Shown here: piece after piece, positions 22,166-32,618 of the stretch | Layout of the letters: each line of letters starts with the position of its first letter | How positions within the stretch are numbered: position 1 is the stretch's first letter | Source: Carposina sasakii | Taxonomy: Eukaryota > Arthropoda > Insecta > Lepidoptera > Carposinidae | Assembly (NCBI GenBank): GCA_014607495.2 | Contig: CP053157.1 | Coordinates: forward strand, 9,486,001 to 9,550,000 | Reading direction: 5' to 3' | DNA length: 64,000 nucleotides | Program-made: the position numbers and the translations under genes | Notes under the pieces: generated by a model | Databases searched by the model: none | What the model was told of the DNA's origin: nothing | The model's input: only the letters and a program-made list of their open reading frames with translations

Positions 22166-24630
22166 TATGATGTATACATTCTATTTTGATCTGATTTGAT
22201 TTATTGTGTCATTTATTTAATAAAATATCTGCATGCCATATGTATTTTTCGGCTAAATATTTTGAGTAAATAAGTAATAATTTTTTTTTTGTTTATGGTT
22301 CAACATTTGATTTGATGAAAAAAATATAAAACGTTTCGATCGTTGCTATTTATTTTCTTTATAAATGTACTAGTTGGCTCAGGACTTTTACTCAGAAATA
22401 GCTGCAAGAGGCTGTAGATTTTTAAAAATGTCGTACATACTGCAATTGTGTAATCAATTTAATATTAAAAAATAGACCAGCTAAATGTTTGCAATGCATT
22501 ATATGTAGCCAAGCATCTGTTGCAATCTACATGGTGCGTGGAGCTTAACATAATTACTCCAATAACAATCATTATCCTATACCAGCTGCTTCCTGAGCAT
22601 AATACCTACATATAGAGAACTGAGAATATTATGTAACGAACATTCAAAGCCTAGCTCTGCCTTGTACCTACATACAATTTGTATGGGATGCACTTATGTA
22701 AATCGGAAGTAAGCGTATCTTACATAGAGGCATTCCGTAATTTAATACAACTTTGCATTCACAAATAAACAAATGAATCATCCTTATTCTCAGCAAGCAG
22801 CCTCTATTTACTTCACAACATCGAAAATCAACAATTTACCTTTGTACGCCCTCTTAATAAGCAATAGGCGTATAAATTAATCCAATCGTGACTTAAAATT
22901 AAAAATGAATAAAATATTATAAATATACTACCTACTACAAGAAGTACATGATAATGTGTAATAAACAAATAAATAAATGATTATAATTAACATGACGAAT
23001 GGTGCAATTAAAATTGAATCAGAAATTAACTATGAAATGCTTCAGTCTGCCTACCACACTAAAAACATGTTGCTGTGCCCAACAGGGTCTTATGTTATCT
23101 GTCAATTATTAATTAAGATCCTTAACTACATATGAATGCAATAAATTATTGAGTATTGATTGAATTGTGTAAAAATTGTATCCTACTGATTTATAAAACA
23201 TATTTAATTTTTTATTAACATTACAATCAGATGATAGAAATTTAGAAATATCTATAACAACCTAAAAACTACTGAGGGCGTACCTTCCTATGGGGGTCGG
23301 TTGAGATCATTTTATTTTTACAGAATGGTCAACCGATCTATCTTTTCAGGTAGCGTGCCCAAAATGCTGGCTGTGTTGCCGCGCTGGATAGCTGATTTAT
23401 TACTATATTTATATATAATAAATACTTATAGATAAGAAAAAATCTTCTTGTAAACTTCTCAAATATGTTATAGGTTATAATTTCAGTAACACAATATCAG
23501 TTATAAACGACGATCAATCCAAGACCAGGGTGAGACAGGTTCGTATTGCAGATTTTATCAAATTGGCAGCTTTGATTAGGTACTTCAACATATCATCCGG
23601 CTATTGTGTCTTTGGCAAAGTTGCTTGCAGTGACTTCCATTTCACTAGGTTCCTTTGTGTATGGGGTCAATGACCAGATATGAAAAGAAAAAGTGAGAGA
23701 CGTGGTCAATGAAATCGCAATAGTACAGATACATTTAATTTCGTTTATAAGTGCTTTTATCATCGTAAAGTACGGCTGCCAATCAGGGTTTCCGATTGAT
23801 TACAAAAGCAAAAATGCCCTTTGCGTATGACCTACTTTTCCTATAATCATTTGTTAAACAACATATCCCATTTGAACGATGTAACTAAATCCAGTTTCCA
23901 ATTATTTTTTGTCATCAAGCTTTGTGAAAAACTAAACTGACAATTCCAATTTTTGTATTGTACGAATTGTATCAGCTTCTATTCATTGGCCCAACACAAA
24001 AATCACGAATTTCCCTCCCCGTCAGATGTTATCGGCGATCAAGTGCTCGGCAGCGACATTCTATTTCCTCCCAAAATAGGCTTACAAAATTTCAGGAAAA
24101 CTATTTTTTCGCCTAGTACAATTCTTAAACATCTTTCGTCCATGCCTATTTCTATAAAACTTATAGGTAATACAAATGTAAAATAATATAAAACTTATAA
24201 TGCCTATTTCTATAATACAAATTGTAGTTTTAAGAACTTTATGCGAAAATGTGCTACATCTAAAAATAGGCGAATCTCGCGAACTTAGCGGCATTCTCTC
24301 GCAGGTGATAAGCTAGCAATATGTCAATAATCTATTACATTAAACCCCGCAATGCTAAACGTGGCTGTAAGAATCTCCTTCGCGATTCTGCAGTAATGTG
24401 TGTAAAAAAAAAACAGTAAGCAGCAGAAACTCCCGTAAAACACAAAACGGATTAATTTATAACTCCCAAAATAACATTTGGTACAACTAACTAAAGAAAA
24501 TTTCAGAATTTGACAATATTTCCACCTTGTTCCTAATAATTTCTAGTTTGACCCCAAAATGGGTCACCATAGGCTTGGCAACTGTCTCAGTTAGCAATTT
24601 ATCTCCACCAAATTAATTGACTTATATATA
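22166..24630. other. No gene seen
   Basis: AT-rich DNA without supported frames or clear repeat ends. The open frames at 23953-24186 and 24082-24294 overlap on opposite strands and show no motif. Confidence 0.45.
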
Positions 24631-24631
24631 C

Positions 24632-24985
24632 AGAGTGTAAAAAATGAAACGAAAAGCTGAGACTCGAAATCACATATTTATTTTTCCAGATATTATGAAG
24701 GACATAAAATGACAAATGTATTACTAACAAATTAATAATTTATAGGTACTAACATTTAAATATATTTGTTTATCTAATAATATAATTTGTAACTAACAAA
24801 AATGGGTCTTTGTTACCTGAATAAATTAATTTATTATTATTATATTATTATCAACTAGGGAATGTTCGTTCATACAATCATATAAATTAAATGTGTGATT
24901 CGATTCTCTTTTGGGGATAGATTCTCTACAGTGGTTTTTTTATAGCACTGAGCTTATTATCACTTTTTGTAACACCCTGTAGATA
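24632..24985. mobile_element. Decayed MITE related to 13260-13455
   Basis: The left end acagagtgtaaaaaatgaaa and the right end cactttttgtaacaccctgt are imperfect inverses. The interior seems enlarged by another repeat ending in (tta)n near 24825-24850. Confidence 0.55.
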
Positions 24986-25002
24986 TCTCGAAATAATTAA
25001 AA

Positions 25003-25812
25003 TATTCCACGAACATAACGAAATTCAGCGATGAAGTTCTAGATTTTTAATTCTAAATAACTTCAGATACCTAGGTACTCTGGAAAAAAGATTGCATCAT
25101 ATTATTCTCGAGAAAATGTATAACAAAATGTTTTCCTTAATTAGAACAAGCTATTTATGTGTATATCATACTTATGTATGAATATTTATAATTATAGTGG
25201 CTATTGCAGTCCACTGCTGGACGTATGCCTCCCCCAGGGCACGCCACAAGACTGCCATGGGGGGTATTTGTCCATAGTCACCGCGCTGGGCAGATATTAA
25301 GTATTAGGTATTAAATATTATGTATTAAGTTGTAAATATTTAAATAATTTTAGATATTTAATATGTATTAAGTAGATAAATTAGTTACGTTATTTATCGC
25401 TTTTTAGTTAAAGTTTTAAGTCGGTAATTTTTGTTTTTTAAGTCAGTTTATTTCTCGATTTTTAGTTGTGTTAATGCGTTGTGGACTTAAATAGATGCTA
25501 GTATGTATAGGGTGATTTTTGGTCGTCAACCTTCCCGAAAACTACGTAATCTCCTCATCAACACGATCATTTTTCTGCTTGGAAGCATACCTGGGAAGGG
25601 TCTGGTTTCCAAAATATAAGGGTTCAAATCCCTCTATAATTGACGGAAATATCGGTGAACATACATTAAAAAAAATTATACATACAGACAAATTGAGAAT
25701 CTCCTCCTTTTTTAAAGTTGGTTATAAATTAAGCGCCTCGTGATCTACCTAGTGTCTTTCTAATAATTTTAAAAGGAAATTATATAACAATGTTTTAAAA
25801 CTATATACTTTA
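25003..25812. repeat. Flanking duplicate F, left copy
   Basis: This whole stretch recurs in the same order at 30512-31660, on the other side of the Gypsy element. It holds a partial family C repeat (25195-25290, minus), one arm of the foldback repeat seen at 52350-52910 (about 25290-25440), a family A piece (25508-25630), and the motif aattgacggaaatatcggtg seen in other composite copies. Shared unique edges (aatattccacga at the left, tttaaaactatatact at the right) show that the locus was duplicated, not just the repeats. Confidence 0.8.
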
Positions 25813-25821
25813 TATATATGA

Positions 25822-26226
25822 CGTAGAAGGGTCGATTGGCGTGCCGTTAGGTGTGTCCGACATCTTCCAAAATCCGAAATAAAGAATGCGGCGTGTAGTA
25901 AACAAGCTTAATTAGGAATCACAAACACTTTCACTGTATCTACGCACAAGATTACTAGGATTCTAGCGGATAACGTAGAAACGTGGTAAGTACAAGACAG
26001 ACGCAACAAGCAAGAACAGAATACCCTCCGGCTCAATTCAAACGACCCGGAGGTCGTTGTAAATCTACAGTGGCGCCCTCTCAGTACTCTGTCTTGTCTT
26101 TACCCAAGTGACAGTTGTCCTCAAGTCAGTGATAGCTGTCGACTTGACGTTTCTAACTTCAACGATTGAAAATAGATGGCGTTGGAGATCCGACTGTAGG
26201 ATATGACATCTTGATCTCCGACACGG
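25822..26226 (-). repeat. Gypsy LTR/leader block, left copy
   Basis: Direct repeat of 30110-30500, including the first gag codons (ATG at 25862 region), a purine-rich leader and gggcgccac, which may belong to a primer-binding site. It contains inverted repeats such as ggagatc/gatctcc (26185-26219) and tcaagtc/gacttga (26123-26149). True LTR ends could not be set because the right copy is cut off at the 'gatctccga' block. Confidence 0.65.
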
Positions 26227-26240
26227 CCATTTTGACAACT

Positions 26241-26347
26241 CACGCGTCCTCGCGTGGGGTTTCTGGAAAGAAAGAGGATTTTGCAAAGTAACATGTATCA
26301 CGCTCGGTCTTTCTGACCATTTTGACAGACTACCCGTCCTCGGGTAG
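26241..26347. repeat. Two perfect hairpins with TCCT tetraloops
   Basis: CACGCG-TCCT-CGCGTG at 26241-26256 and CTACCCG-TCCT-CGGGTAG at 26330-26347. The stem sequences differ but the loop is the same. A weaker GGTC/GACC stem lies between them at 26306-26318. Confidence 0.85.
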
Positions 26348-26549
26348 AACCGATGAATCTGTGAACAAGATAACTCAAGGAAGTATCTGCGCTCGGCTAT
26401 TCTGACTTAACTTAAATTTAAAGACTTCTTATTACAATAGTTCATGAAATCACAAAAATCGCTCATCGACCGTCAAGTTCCCAAAATCTTTACGTAAAGA
26501 CATAAAAAATAAAAGATAAGCAGACTCGCACATACGTTTAAATCAGTCA

Positions 26550-26762
26550 GACCTTTCCTTCGGTCAACATTACAGTAACAGTTAGTCATATAGCCAGTCC
26601 TTCGGCTATCTACTATGGAAACACAGTCCTTCGGTTTCCAACACACACATGTAGCACAGTCCATCGGCTACCTACTACGGAAACACGGTCCTTCGGTTTC
26701 CCACACACACACATGTAGCACTGTCCATCGGCTACAGCAGAAACTCGGTCCTTCGGTTCTGC
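26550..26762. repeat. Array of hairpins with a conserved GTCC(T/A)TCG loop
   Basis: Successive stems are GACC/GGTC (26550-26565), ATAGC/GCTAT (26590-26609), GGAAAC/GTTTCC (26617-26639), GTAGC/GCTAC (26651-26671), GGAAAC/GTTTCC (26679-26701), GTAGC/GCTAC (26715-26735) and CAGAA.C/GTTCTG (26738-26761). From the second unit on, loops are of the form (a)c(a/g/t)gtcc(t/a)tcg. Spacers contain (ac)n and catgtag. It lies 3' of the Gypsy coding region in element sense. Confidence 0.85.
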
Positions 26763-26996
26763 CACAAATACATACTACTGTCTGTCAAGGGTTTGTCAAA
26801 GTCACAATTTAAAAAAACCGGTCAGTAACTTGTACATCGCATATGAAAATTCATTCATTTAGACTCTGAGGTCACATTAATTTCGATATCAAAATTACTA
26901 GGAACTTGATGGTCTGGCACACACAAGGTAAATAATTCCAAAACAAGGCTACAGTATACACAATCCATATAGAGTAACGTCAGTCAAGTAAGTCTA

Positions 26997-27152
26997 GTTG
27001 CCTCAATCTAGCAACTCTTGGAAACTTCCATCCAGCTTCCGTAAACCAGTCTAGTCACTTCCATCCAGTGACTCTTAGAAACTTCCATCCAGCTTCCGTA
27101 TACCAGTCTAGTCACTTCCATCCAGTGACTCTTGAATACCTCTATCCGGTAT
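26997..27152. repeat. Second hairpin array with a TTCCATCCA-type loop
   Basis: GTTGC/GCAAC around ctcaatcta (26997-27015); GGAAaCT/AGcTTCC (27020-27040); GTCAC/GTGAC around ttccatcca (27054-27072 and 27111-27129); ATACC/GGTAT around tctatcc (27136-27152). Units also form a tandem repeat of about 57 bp. The loops again stay alike while the stems change. Confidence 0.8.
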
Positions 27153-27184
27153 CCGTAAACCACTCTCAATCAGTCAACTCAACA

Positions 27185-28138
27185 TTAATTTGAACATGAC
27201 GGTCCATCCCCGTCAAGTTCGCACAGATTATCATCACGGTCACATGTCAGCATGTCATTGGTAATGTCATTCGCAGGCATTCGCCTAAGTCTGTCATGTG
27301 CGTACTTATAGGTTCTATTGGAATTAAGGGCTTTAAGAACATAACGATTACCTTCAAGTACCTCCGATACCCTAAAAGGACCTCTATACTTCGGATCAAT
27401 TAATCGAATTTCGAGTTCACCTGTAGTTACACGAGTTTTTGGCAAACCTGTTGTAAAATAACTGGAATATTCACCTAAAATAGTTAAAAGATCTGACTTT
27501 TTACAAGAGGGTATATCTGTGTCAACATTACTAAAGTCGTTACTGATACTAGAATCGGTTAAAACGTCACAATTTAAAACTGTCAAATTATTTTGTTTTG
27601 AAATGCTAAAATTATTTGTTGACAAGTTAATAACGAAGCCTTGACTCAATATTTCACGACCTAGCATAATATCACTACACATATACACATCGGGTAAAAC
27701 ATGTAATAAAAGTTCTAAACAATAATCATTAATTTCAACATTACACAGTATTTGCTGGGTGCTGAATACACTGGTTTGACCAATTCCCGTTAGAGAGACA
27801 GTTTTAGCAATTCTTTTACCATTGAAACTTGATGCAACGCTTTCTTTTATTAGTGAACACTCAGCACCCGAATCAAAATGAAAATCATAAAATCTACCTT
27901 GATTATTAAGAGCGCCGGTCGGTGGTAAAGCGGTAAGTGCAACTATCTTTCGTGGATTCAGACGAATTTGACCTCGGCGCACCTCGAAGCCTAGGTACTC
28001 TACTTTTTCTTTCAGGAATGAGCACTTTTTAGGATTTAACGAAAATCCCTTCCCAGAAAGAACTTCTAATACTACCTTTAGTCTATCGAAAGCTTCGTCG
28101 ATGTTACTGGCCACAACTAGCACGTCATCCATGTACAC
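27185..28138 (-). pseudogene. Gypsy mosaic ORF: RT palm + second protease + integrase C-terminus
   Basis: A 317-residue uninterrupted frame. Residues 1-70 continue an RT palm: MYMDDVLVVASN holds the YMDD catalytic pair, followed by the usual LGFEV segment. About residues 75-250 are a retropepsin-like protease (DSGAECSLIKES, then IMLGREIL) plus the protease-RT linker, diverged from the protease copy at 28744-29100. About residues 250-317 are an integrase GPY/F-type tail (YRGPFRVSEV, then YKYAHDRLRRM). RNase H and the integrase core that should lie between are missing. No single Gypsy Pol has this order. It looks like two fusion junctions from template switching or recombination, yet the frame has stayed open. 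The start is not real: the frame continues, after a frameshift, from the RT piece to the right. Confidence 0.8.
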
Positions 28139-28735
28139 TACAAACGTACTTGTTCACGAGATCGCCTAGAGCATGTATGAGAGCACGTTGAAACACTGCA
28201 GGAGCATTTTTCAAACCGAAGGGCATAGTAAGGTACTCATACTGACCTTCAGTTGTCACGAATGCTGTGCGCTCTATGGACTCCGACTCGATAGGGATCT
28301 GGTGAAATCCCGATGCTAAATCTAAAATTGTAAAAAAATGTCCTCCGTGCAACCTAGCAATCTGTTCAGATATGAGTGGTAAAGGAAAACGGTCAGCAAC
28401 GGTGTTATCGTTCAACTCCCTATAATCGACACACATTCTATCTGAACCGTCTTTTTTTTAACCAAAAGTATCGGGCTTGCGAACGGTGAAGAACTAGGTC
28501 TAATTACCTTAGCATTAAGCAGCTCGTTGATCTTGCCCCTCACAATCTGACGTTCATCTGGGGTCAGCCTGTATGGGCGACGATTTACCGTCTTGTGCGG
28601 GTCTACGAGCCGTATCTGCATAGGTTCAGTGTCAGCAGGAGAAGTAGGTGTACCGGTAATGAAACTAAGCTTGAACCGTTCTAAAATCTCAATCAACCTA
28701 GGTCTGTATTCATTACTAACGTCAGTATCTACCAA
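28125..28735 (-). pseudogene. Gypsy reverse transcriptase, N-terminal and palm part (frameshifted)
   Basis: Two overlapping frames. The first (28412-28735) reads from the protease-RT linker through SSSPFASPILLVKKK. After a shift at an A-run, the second (28125-28436) reads VDYRELNDNTVADRFPLP, then FTILDLASGFHQIPI and TMPFGLKNAPAVFQR. These are conserved RT blocks of Gypsy elements; the first catalytic Asp is in 'ILDLASGFHQI'. A further shift near 28135 leads to YMDD in the mosaic frame. A working protein would need both shifts absent, so this is a pseudogene; the homopolymer shift could in principle be a sequencing error. Confidence 0.85.
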
Positions 28736-28743
28736 GTAAAGGT

Positions 28744-29100
28744 CTATACCATTATTTTTACTATGTTAATTTTCTCGAAACGTACTTTATCTACCGACAT
28801 ATGTACAGTCAAACCGATAGCTAGAATTTCACGTCCGATCATAATGTTGTATCGCAAACAATGGTCAGGTAAAACATGAAGGAGTATTTCAAAGTTAATA
28901 TTGTCAATGTCAATTGTCGTTAAAATTTGCATGGTCGAGGCTATAGAAGTTTGTCCTATACCAGTCATAGAAACATTGTCATAAATTCGCTTACCACTAA
29001 ATTTCAAAGCAATCGATTCTTTAACTAAGGAACACTGAACCTGAGTCGTAAGTAAATGGGAATGACTCACCAGAGTGACGCAGAGAACCCGAAGGCGCAC
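28744..29100 (-). pseudogene. Gypsy aspartic protease
   Basis: Contains QCSLVKESIALKFSGKRI, the TGIGQTS segment and NIMIGREIL, the latter resembling the C-terminal 'ILG' motif of retropepsins. The catalytic DSG lies at the end of the gag frame (YDSGS), separated by a frameshift near 29040. Its layout matches the second, diverged protease inside the 27185-28138 frame (GIGQTS and GREIL are shared), which shows that two protease lineages are joined here. Confidence 0.75.
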
Positions 29101-30151
29101 TCACAATGCACACGTCTACTCGCTTTTCCTTAGCTGGACCAGTTCCAGTGCCGCCGCCGGTACCGTTGTTCCCCTCCTTGATTTTCCTCTTCGGGCAGTC
29201 GAATGCATAGTGGCCTTGTTCCCGGCAGTTGAAGCAGGTGATGCGATCGGTTCTCCCTGTAGGTTGGTTGGTCGAGTTATGGTCCCCGTGAAAGGACCTG
29301 TGTTTGGACCGGTCATCTTGCTTCTTCGAATTGGCTTTGTTGCGACATTGAAGAGATTTGTGGCCTAGTTGTCCATAATTAAAGCACTTGATGGTCACAG
29401 CAGATCCATTAGGTCGGTTTCTTTTTAGGTCGGGTCCATCACGATAAATACTTGATGAATAACTTCTCTTCAGGAACGAGACAGCCTTCAGTTCCTTTTG
29501 TAAATGGTTACGCGTCTTGATGTCAGTCGTTATAGCAATCCTCTGAACACGTGGCTCTTGTTTTGAAATATGAGCTAAGACAGTGGCTATTGCTATCTGT
29601 TCTGTAGTCAGTCCATTCCACCTTGCCATTAAGGATGTTATGAGGGTAGCGGCGTATGAGGCCAGGCACTCGTTATCTCTCGGTTTCTTGTCGTGCATAC
29701 TGATGAGAAAGGAAGCAGCAGTTTCAGGACAGTCATACCTTGCTACGAAAAGCTCCTTAAAATCGGCCCACGTCATATTAGGAAACGATATTGAAGACAG
29801 CCAAGATGATGCTTCGCCCTTGAGTGCGTGGCTTAACGCGATCATCAGAGAAGATCCATGGCGATGTCGATCTGTGATACACATGTCCGCGGTCGTTATT
29901 CAAGCTCGGGCGTCGATGTCTCTTTTCTCTGGGTCGAAATCAGGAAGGCGAATAGAGTCCGAAGATGCAGGTAGTTTTATTGCTTGCACCAACGCCAGAA
30001 AATTTTGATTTTGTTGCTCGAAGAGAAGACGCCATTTTTCTTCGCTCGAGTCACTATTTGAAGCACGTGTTTCATGTGGGTGATCCGGGTTGCATCCCAC
30101 TTCTGATGACGTAGAAGGGTCGATTGGCGTGCCGTTAGGTGTGTCCGACAT
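29021..30151 (-). pseudogene. Gypsy gag with one in-frame stop
   Basis: The start is taken as the ATG at 30149-30151 (MSDTPNGTPIDPS), because the same start and leader occur in the left block. The frame runs to 29021 with one TGA stop at about 29897-29899; the same frame continues on both sides. Middle: WADFKELFVARYDCP, a gag capsid-like region. C-terminal: two CCHC zinc knuckles, CFNYGQLGHKSLQC (second Cys replaced by Tyr) and CFNCREQGHYAFDC (intact). The end runs into the protease motif YDSGS, then the frame is lost. Gag would form the particle and bind RNA; this copy is damaged. Confidence 0.85.
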
Positions 30152-30505
30152 CTTCCAAAATCCGAAATAAAGAATGCGGCGTGTAGTAAACAAGCTTAAT
30201 TAGGAATCACAAACACTTTCACTCGTATCTACGCACAAGATTACTAGTATTTAGCGGATACCGTTGAAACTGGTAGTACAAGACAGACGACAAGCAAGAC
30301 CTTAGAATACCCTCCGGATCAATTAAACTGTGGGACCCGGAGGTCGTTGTAAATGTGTGGCGCCCTCTATACCTATACTTGTCTATACCCAGTGACAGTT
30401 TCCTCAAGTCAGTTATAGCACTGTCGAGCTTACGTTATCACTTCAACGATTGAAAATAATGGCGTTGGAGATCCGACTGTAGATATGACTCTTGATCTCC
30501 GAATA
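30110..30505 (-). repeat. Gypsy LTR/leader block, right copy
   Basis: Direct repeat of 25822-26226 differing by many 1-10 bp indels (for example where the left copy has actgtatctacg, this has actcgtatctacg). Truncated after 'cttgatctccga', exactly where duplicate F' begins. Confidence 0.75.
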
Positions 30506-30511
30506 TATATA

Positions 30512-31660
30512 AAATATTCCACGAATATAACGATAATTCAGCGATGATAGTTCTAGATTTTTAATTCTAAATAACTTCAGATACCTAGTTGTGTACTCTG
30601 GAAAAATAGATTGCATCAATATTATTCTCGAGATAAATACTATAACTAACTATGTTTTCCTTAATTAGAACAAGCTATTTATGTGTATATCATACTTATG
30701 TTTGTTCGGGTGAATATTTACAACTAATTATTAAGGCACTTGCCCTCAACCGCTAAATTGGTGAGCAGTCAGTTCGGATGACAATGCTGATTAACAGTGT
30801 GACGTATGCCTCTAAATCCAACAGGGCATACGCCACAAGGCGGACCAATTATTTTTAATGCATTCCTACAATATGGGGGGTATCAAATTAAAGGGCTAGC
30901 TGAGAGTAACTCGAAAAAAATGTGAGTCACCTTAATCCAATATGCTTCTAAAACTTGAAAATCTATTTTGGCAGATATTAAGTATTAGGTGAAGTTAAAT
31001 ATTATGTGTTCATTAAGGCAAACGACCTTGTAAATATTTAAATAACAGACTTTTAGATATTTAATATATATTATGTAGATAAATTAGTTAAAAACGTTAT
31101 TTAAATCGCTTTTTAAAAAGTTAAAGTTTGAAGTCGGTAAAACATTTACTTTAATTTAAACGTCAGTTTAAATTTCACATTTGACACAATTAGTTGTGTT
31201 AAAAGCGTTGTGGACTTAAAAAGATGATTTACTTTCTTAGAATTTTAAATAGATTTTAATAAGTCGTCAAGGTGAGGCGTTCCGAGGACGAGTGGCATGA
31301 TGACTATGTCGTAACATACCACCTCGGGGCATCCGGGGCGAACACCTGTTGTATCATTACTTTTACTACTTGGAAGGATACCTGGGAAGGGTCGACGGTT
31401 TCTTCAAAATATGCGTAGGGTTCAAATCCGTCTATAATTGACGGAAATATCGGTGAACATACACAAAGATGCTGCCTAAAAAAAAAAGTAAACGTAAATA
31501 CAGACTTAAATTGCGAGAATCTCCTCCTTTTAACATTAAATTGTTCAAATGGTTATAATTTAAGCGCCTGACGTGATAAATACCTAGTAAAAGTCTTTCT
31601 AATAATTTTTTTTTCTTTTAAAAGGAAATTATATAACAATGTTTTAAAACTATATACTAT
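30512..31660. repeat. Flanking duplicate F', right copy
   Basis: Same order of landmarks as 25003-25812 (aatattccacga, ctcgaga.aa, gcagatattaagtattagg, ctgggaagggtc, aattgacggaaatatcggtg, aaaactatatact) but about 340 bp longer. The excess comes from many small inserts and one replaced stretch near 31255-31370. Confidence 0.8.
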
Positions 31661-31959
31661 TTTACCTAACTATTTTTTATTTTCGTATTTTAACATTTTC
31701 GTATTTTTATTCGAAAACACTTCCAATGCGAAACATGAAATTGAGTGAAAATTATAAATTGAATATTATCCATTGGTACAACAATATATTTCGTGAAATG
31801 ACTAAAAAGCCAGCCCAGCTAAAACTTTTTCCCATATAAATAGCAGCAATTTATCACGATACAGAACAACTTTAAAAAATATAGCCCATGAAAATTTTAT
31901 TTTAAAACGCTATAAAAAAAGTGAATGTAAGAGCTTTGTGGAATTAATATATCTAAAGT

Positions 31960-32215
31960 GCTTTGGTTTAGTGTATAAAGTTGAGACTTTAAATCAAATG
32001 TTTATTTTTCTACATAGTATGGACAATTCCTAAACAACTTAGGAATGTTCATACAATATTAAAAACAAACATGTGATATCTAGACTCAAATTTTGTGGGT
32101 AAGTCTTTGTAATGGGCTATGGAAGCTCAACTTTTGTGAATAGTATCTCTATAGCGGGCTATTAAAAATTATAGTATTTCGCTTGATATATCCCTTATGT
32201 TACATCCTATAATAG
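31960..32215. repeat. Decayed MITE of the 13260 family
   Basis: Retains aaacatgtgatatctagact, gtctttgtaatgggctat and an end resembling cttgatatatcccttatg...acatcctata. The ends are eroded. Confidence 0.5.
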
Positions 32216-32618
32216 CAAGATGCACGGATAGGTGAAGTTAGATATGGGTTCAAAGACACGCAGTACTCCTCTTGCTACCTATCTCTAACATTACTATGTT
32301 TGTATCTATCCCTAAACAGACGTATACTAACCTCGTGTTGACCTACTTTCAAGAAAATTTGTGATTTCATTTAATACTTCGTGGATGTTTCGTACTTTTC
32401 GACAGGTTAACTTATGTCAACCAAACTTCATAACAAATGAGTTTTGAAATGAGGTACAAATCTCATAGAGGCACAACAGTTACGTGACTAGTACATCTGA
32501 ATATAACCTAAATACGTAAGTACAGGTTAATTTTTAAAAGTTCTATTTTTACTTTAAGCACTATAACTTTTACGTAAAGTTAAAGTGGTTAAAGTACTCT
32601 CTGGACTGCCACTAGGTA

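Larger units (their letters stand above)
25820..30505 (-). mobile_element. Gypsy-type LTR retrotransposon, broken and rearranged
   Basis: Minus-strand order gag, protease, RT, (mosaic protease), integrase tail, then a hairpin-rich non-coding region. A block containing the start of gag and its leader is present twice: 25822-26226 and 30110-30500. The arrangement suggests two tandem elements sharing an LTR region, with the left one cut off after the first gag codons. No RNase H, no integrase core and no envelope-like gene are present. Frameshifts and stops show it is inactive. Confidence 0.8.

Noticed and set aside
26550..26762. CRISPR-like array
   Set aside because: Eukaryotic context inside an LTR element; the unit is a hairpin with variable stems, not a fixed repeat with unique spacers.
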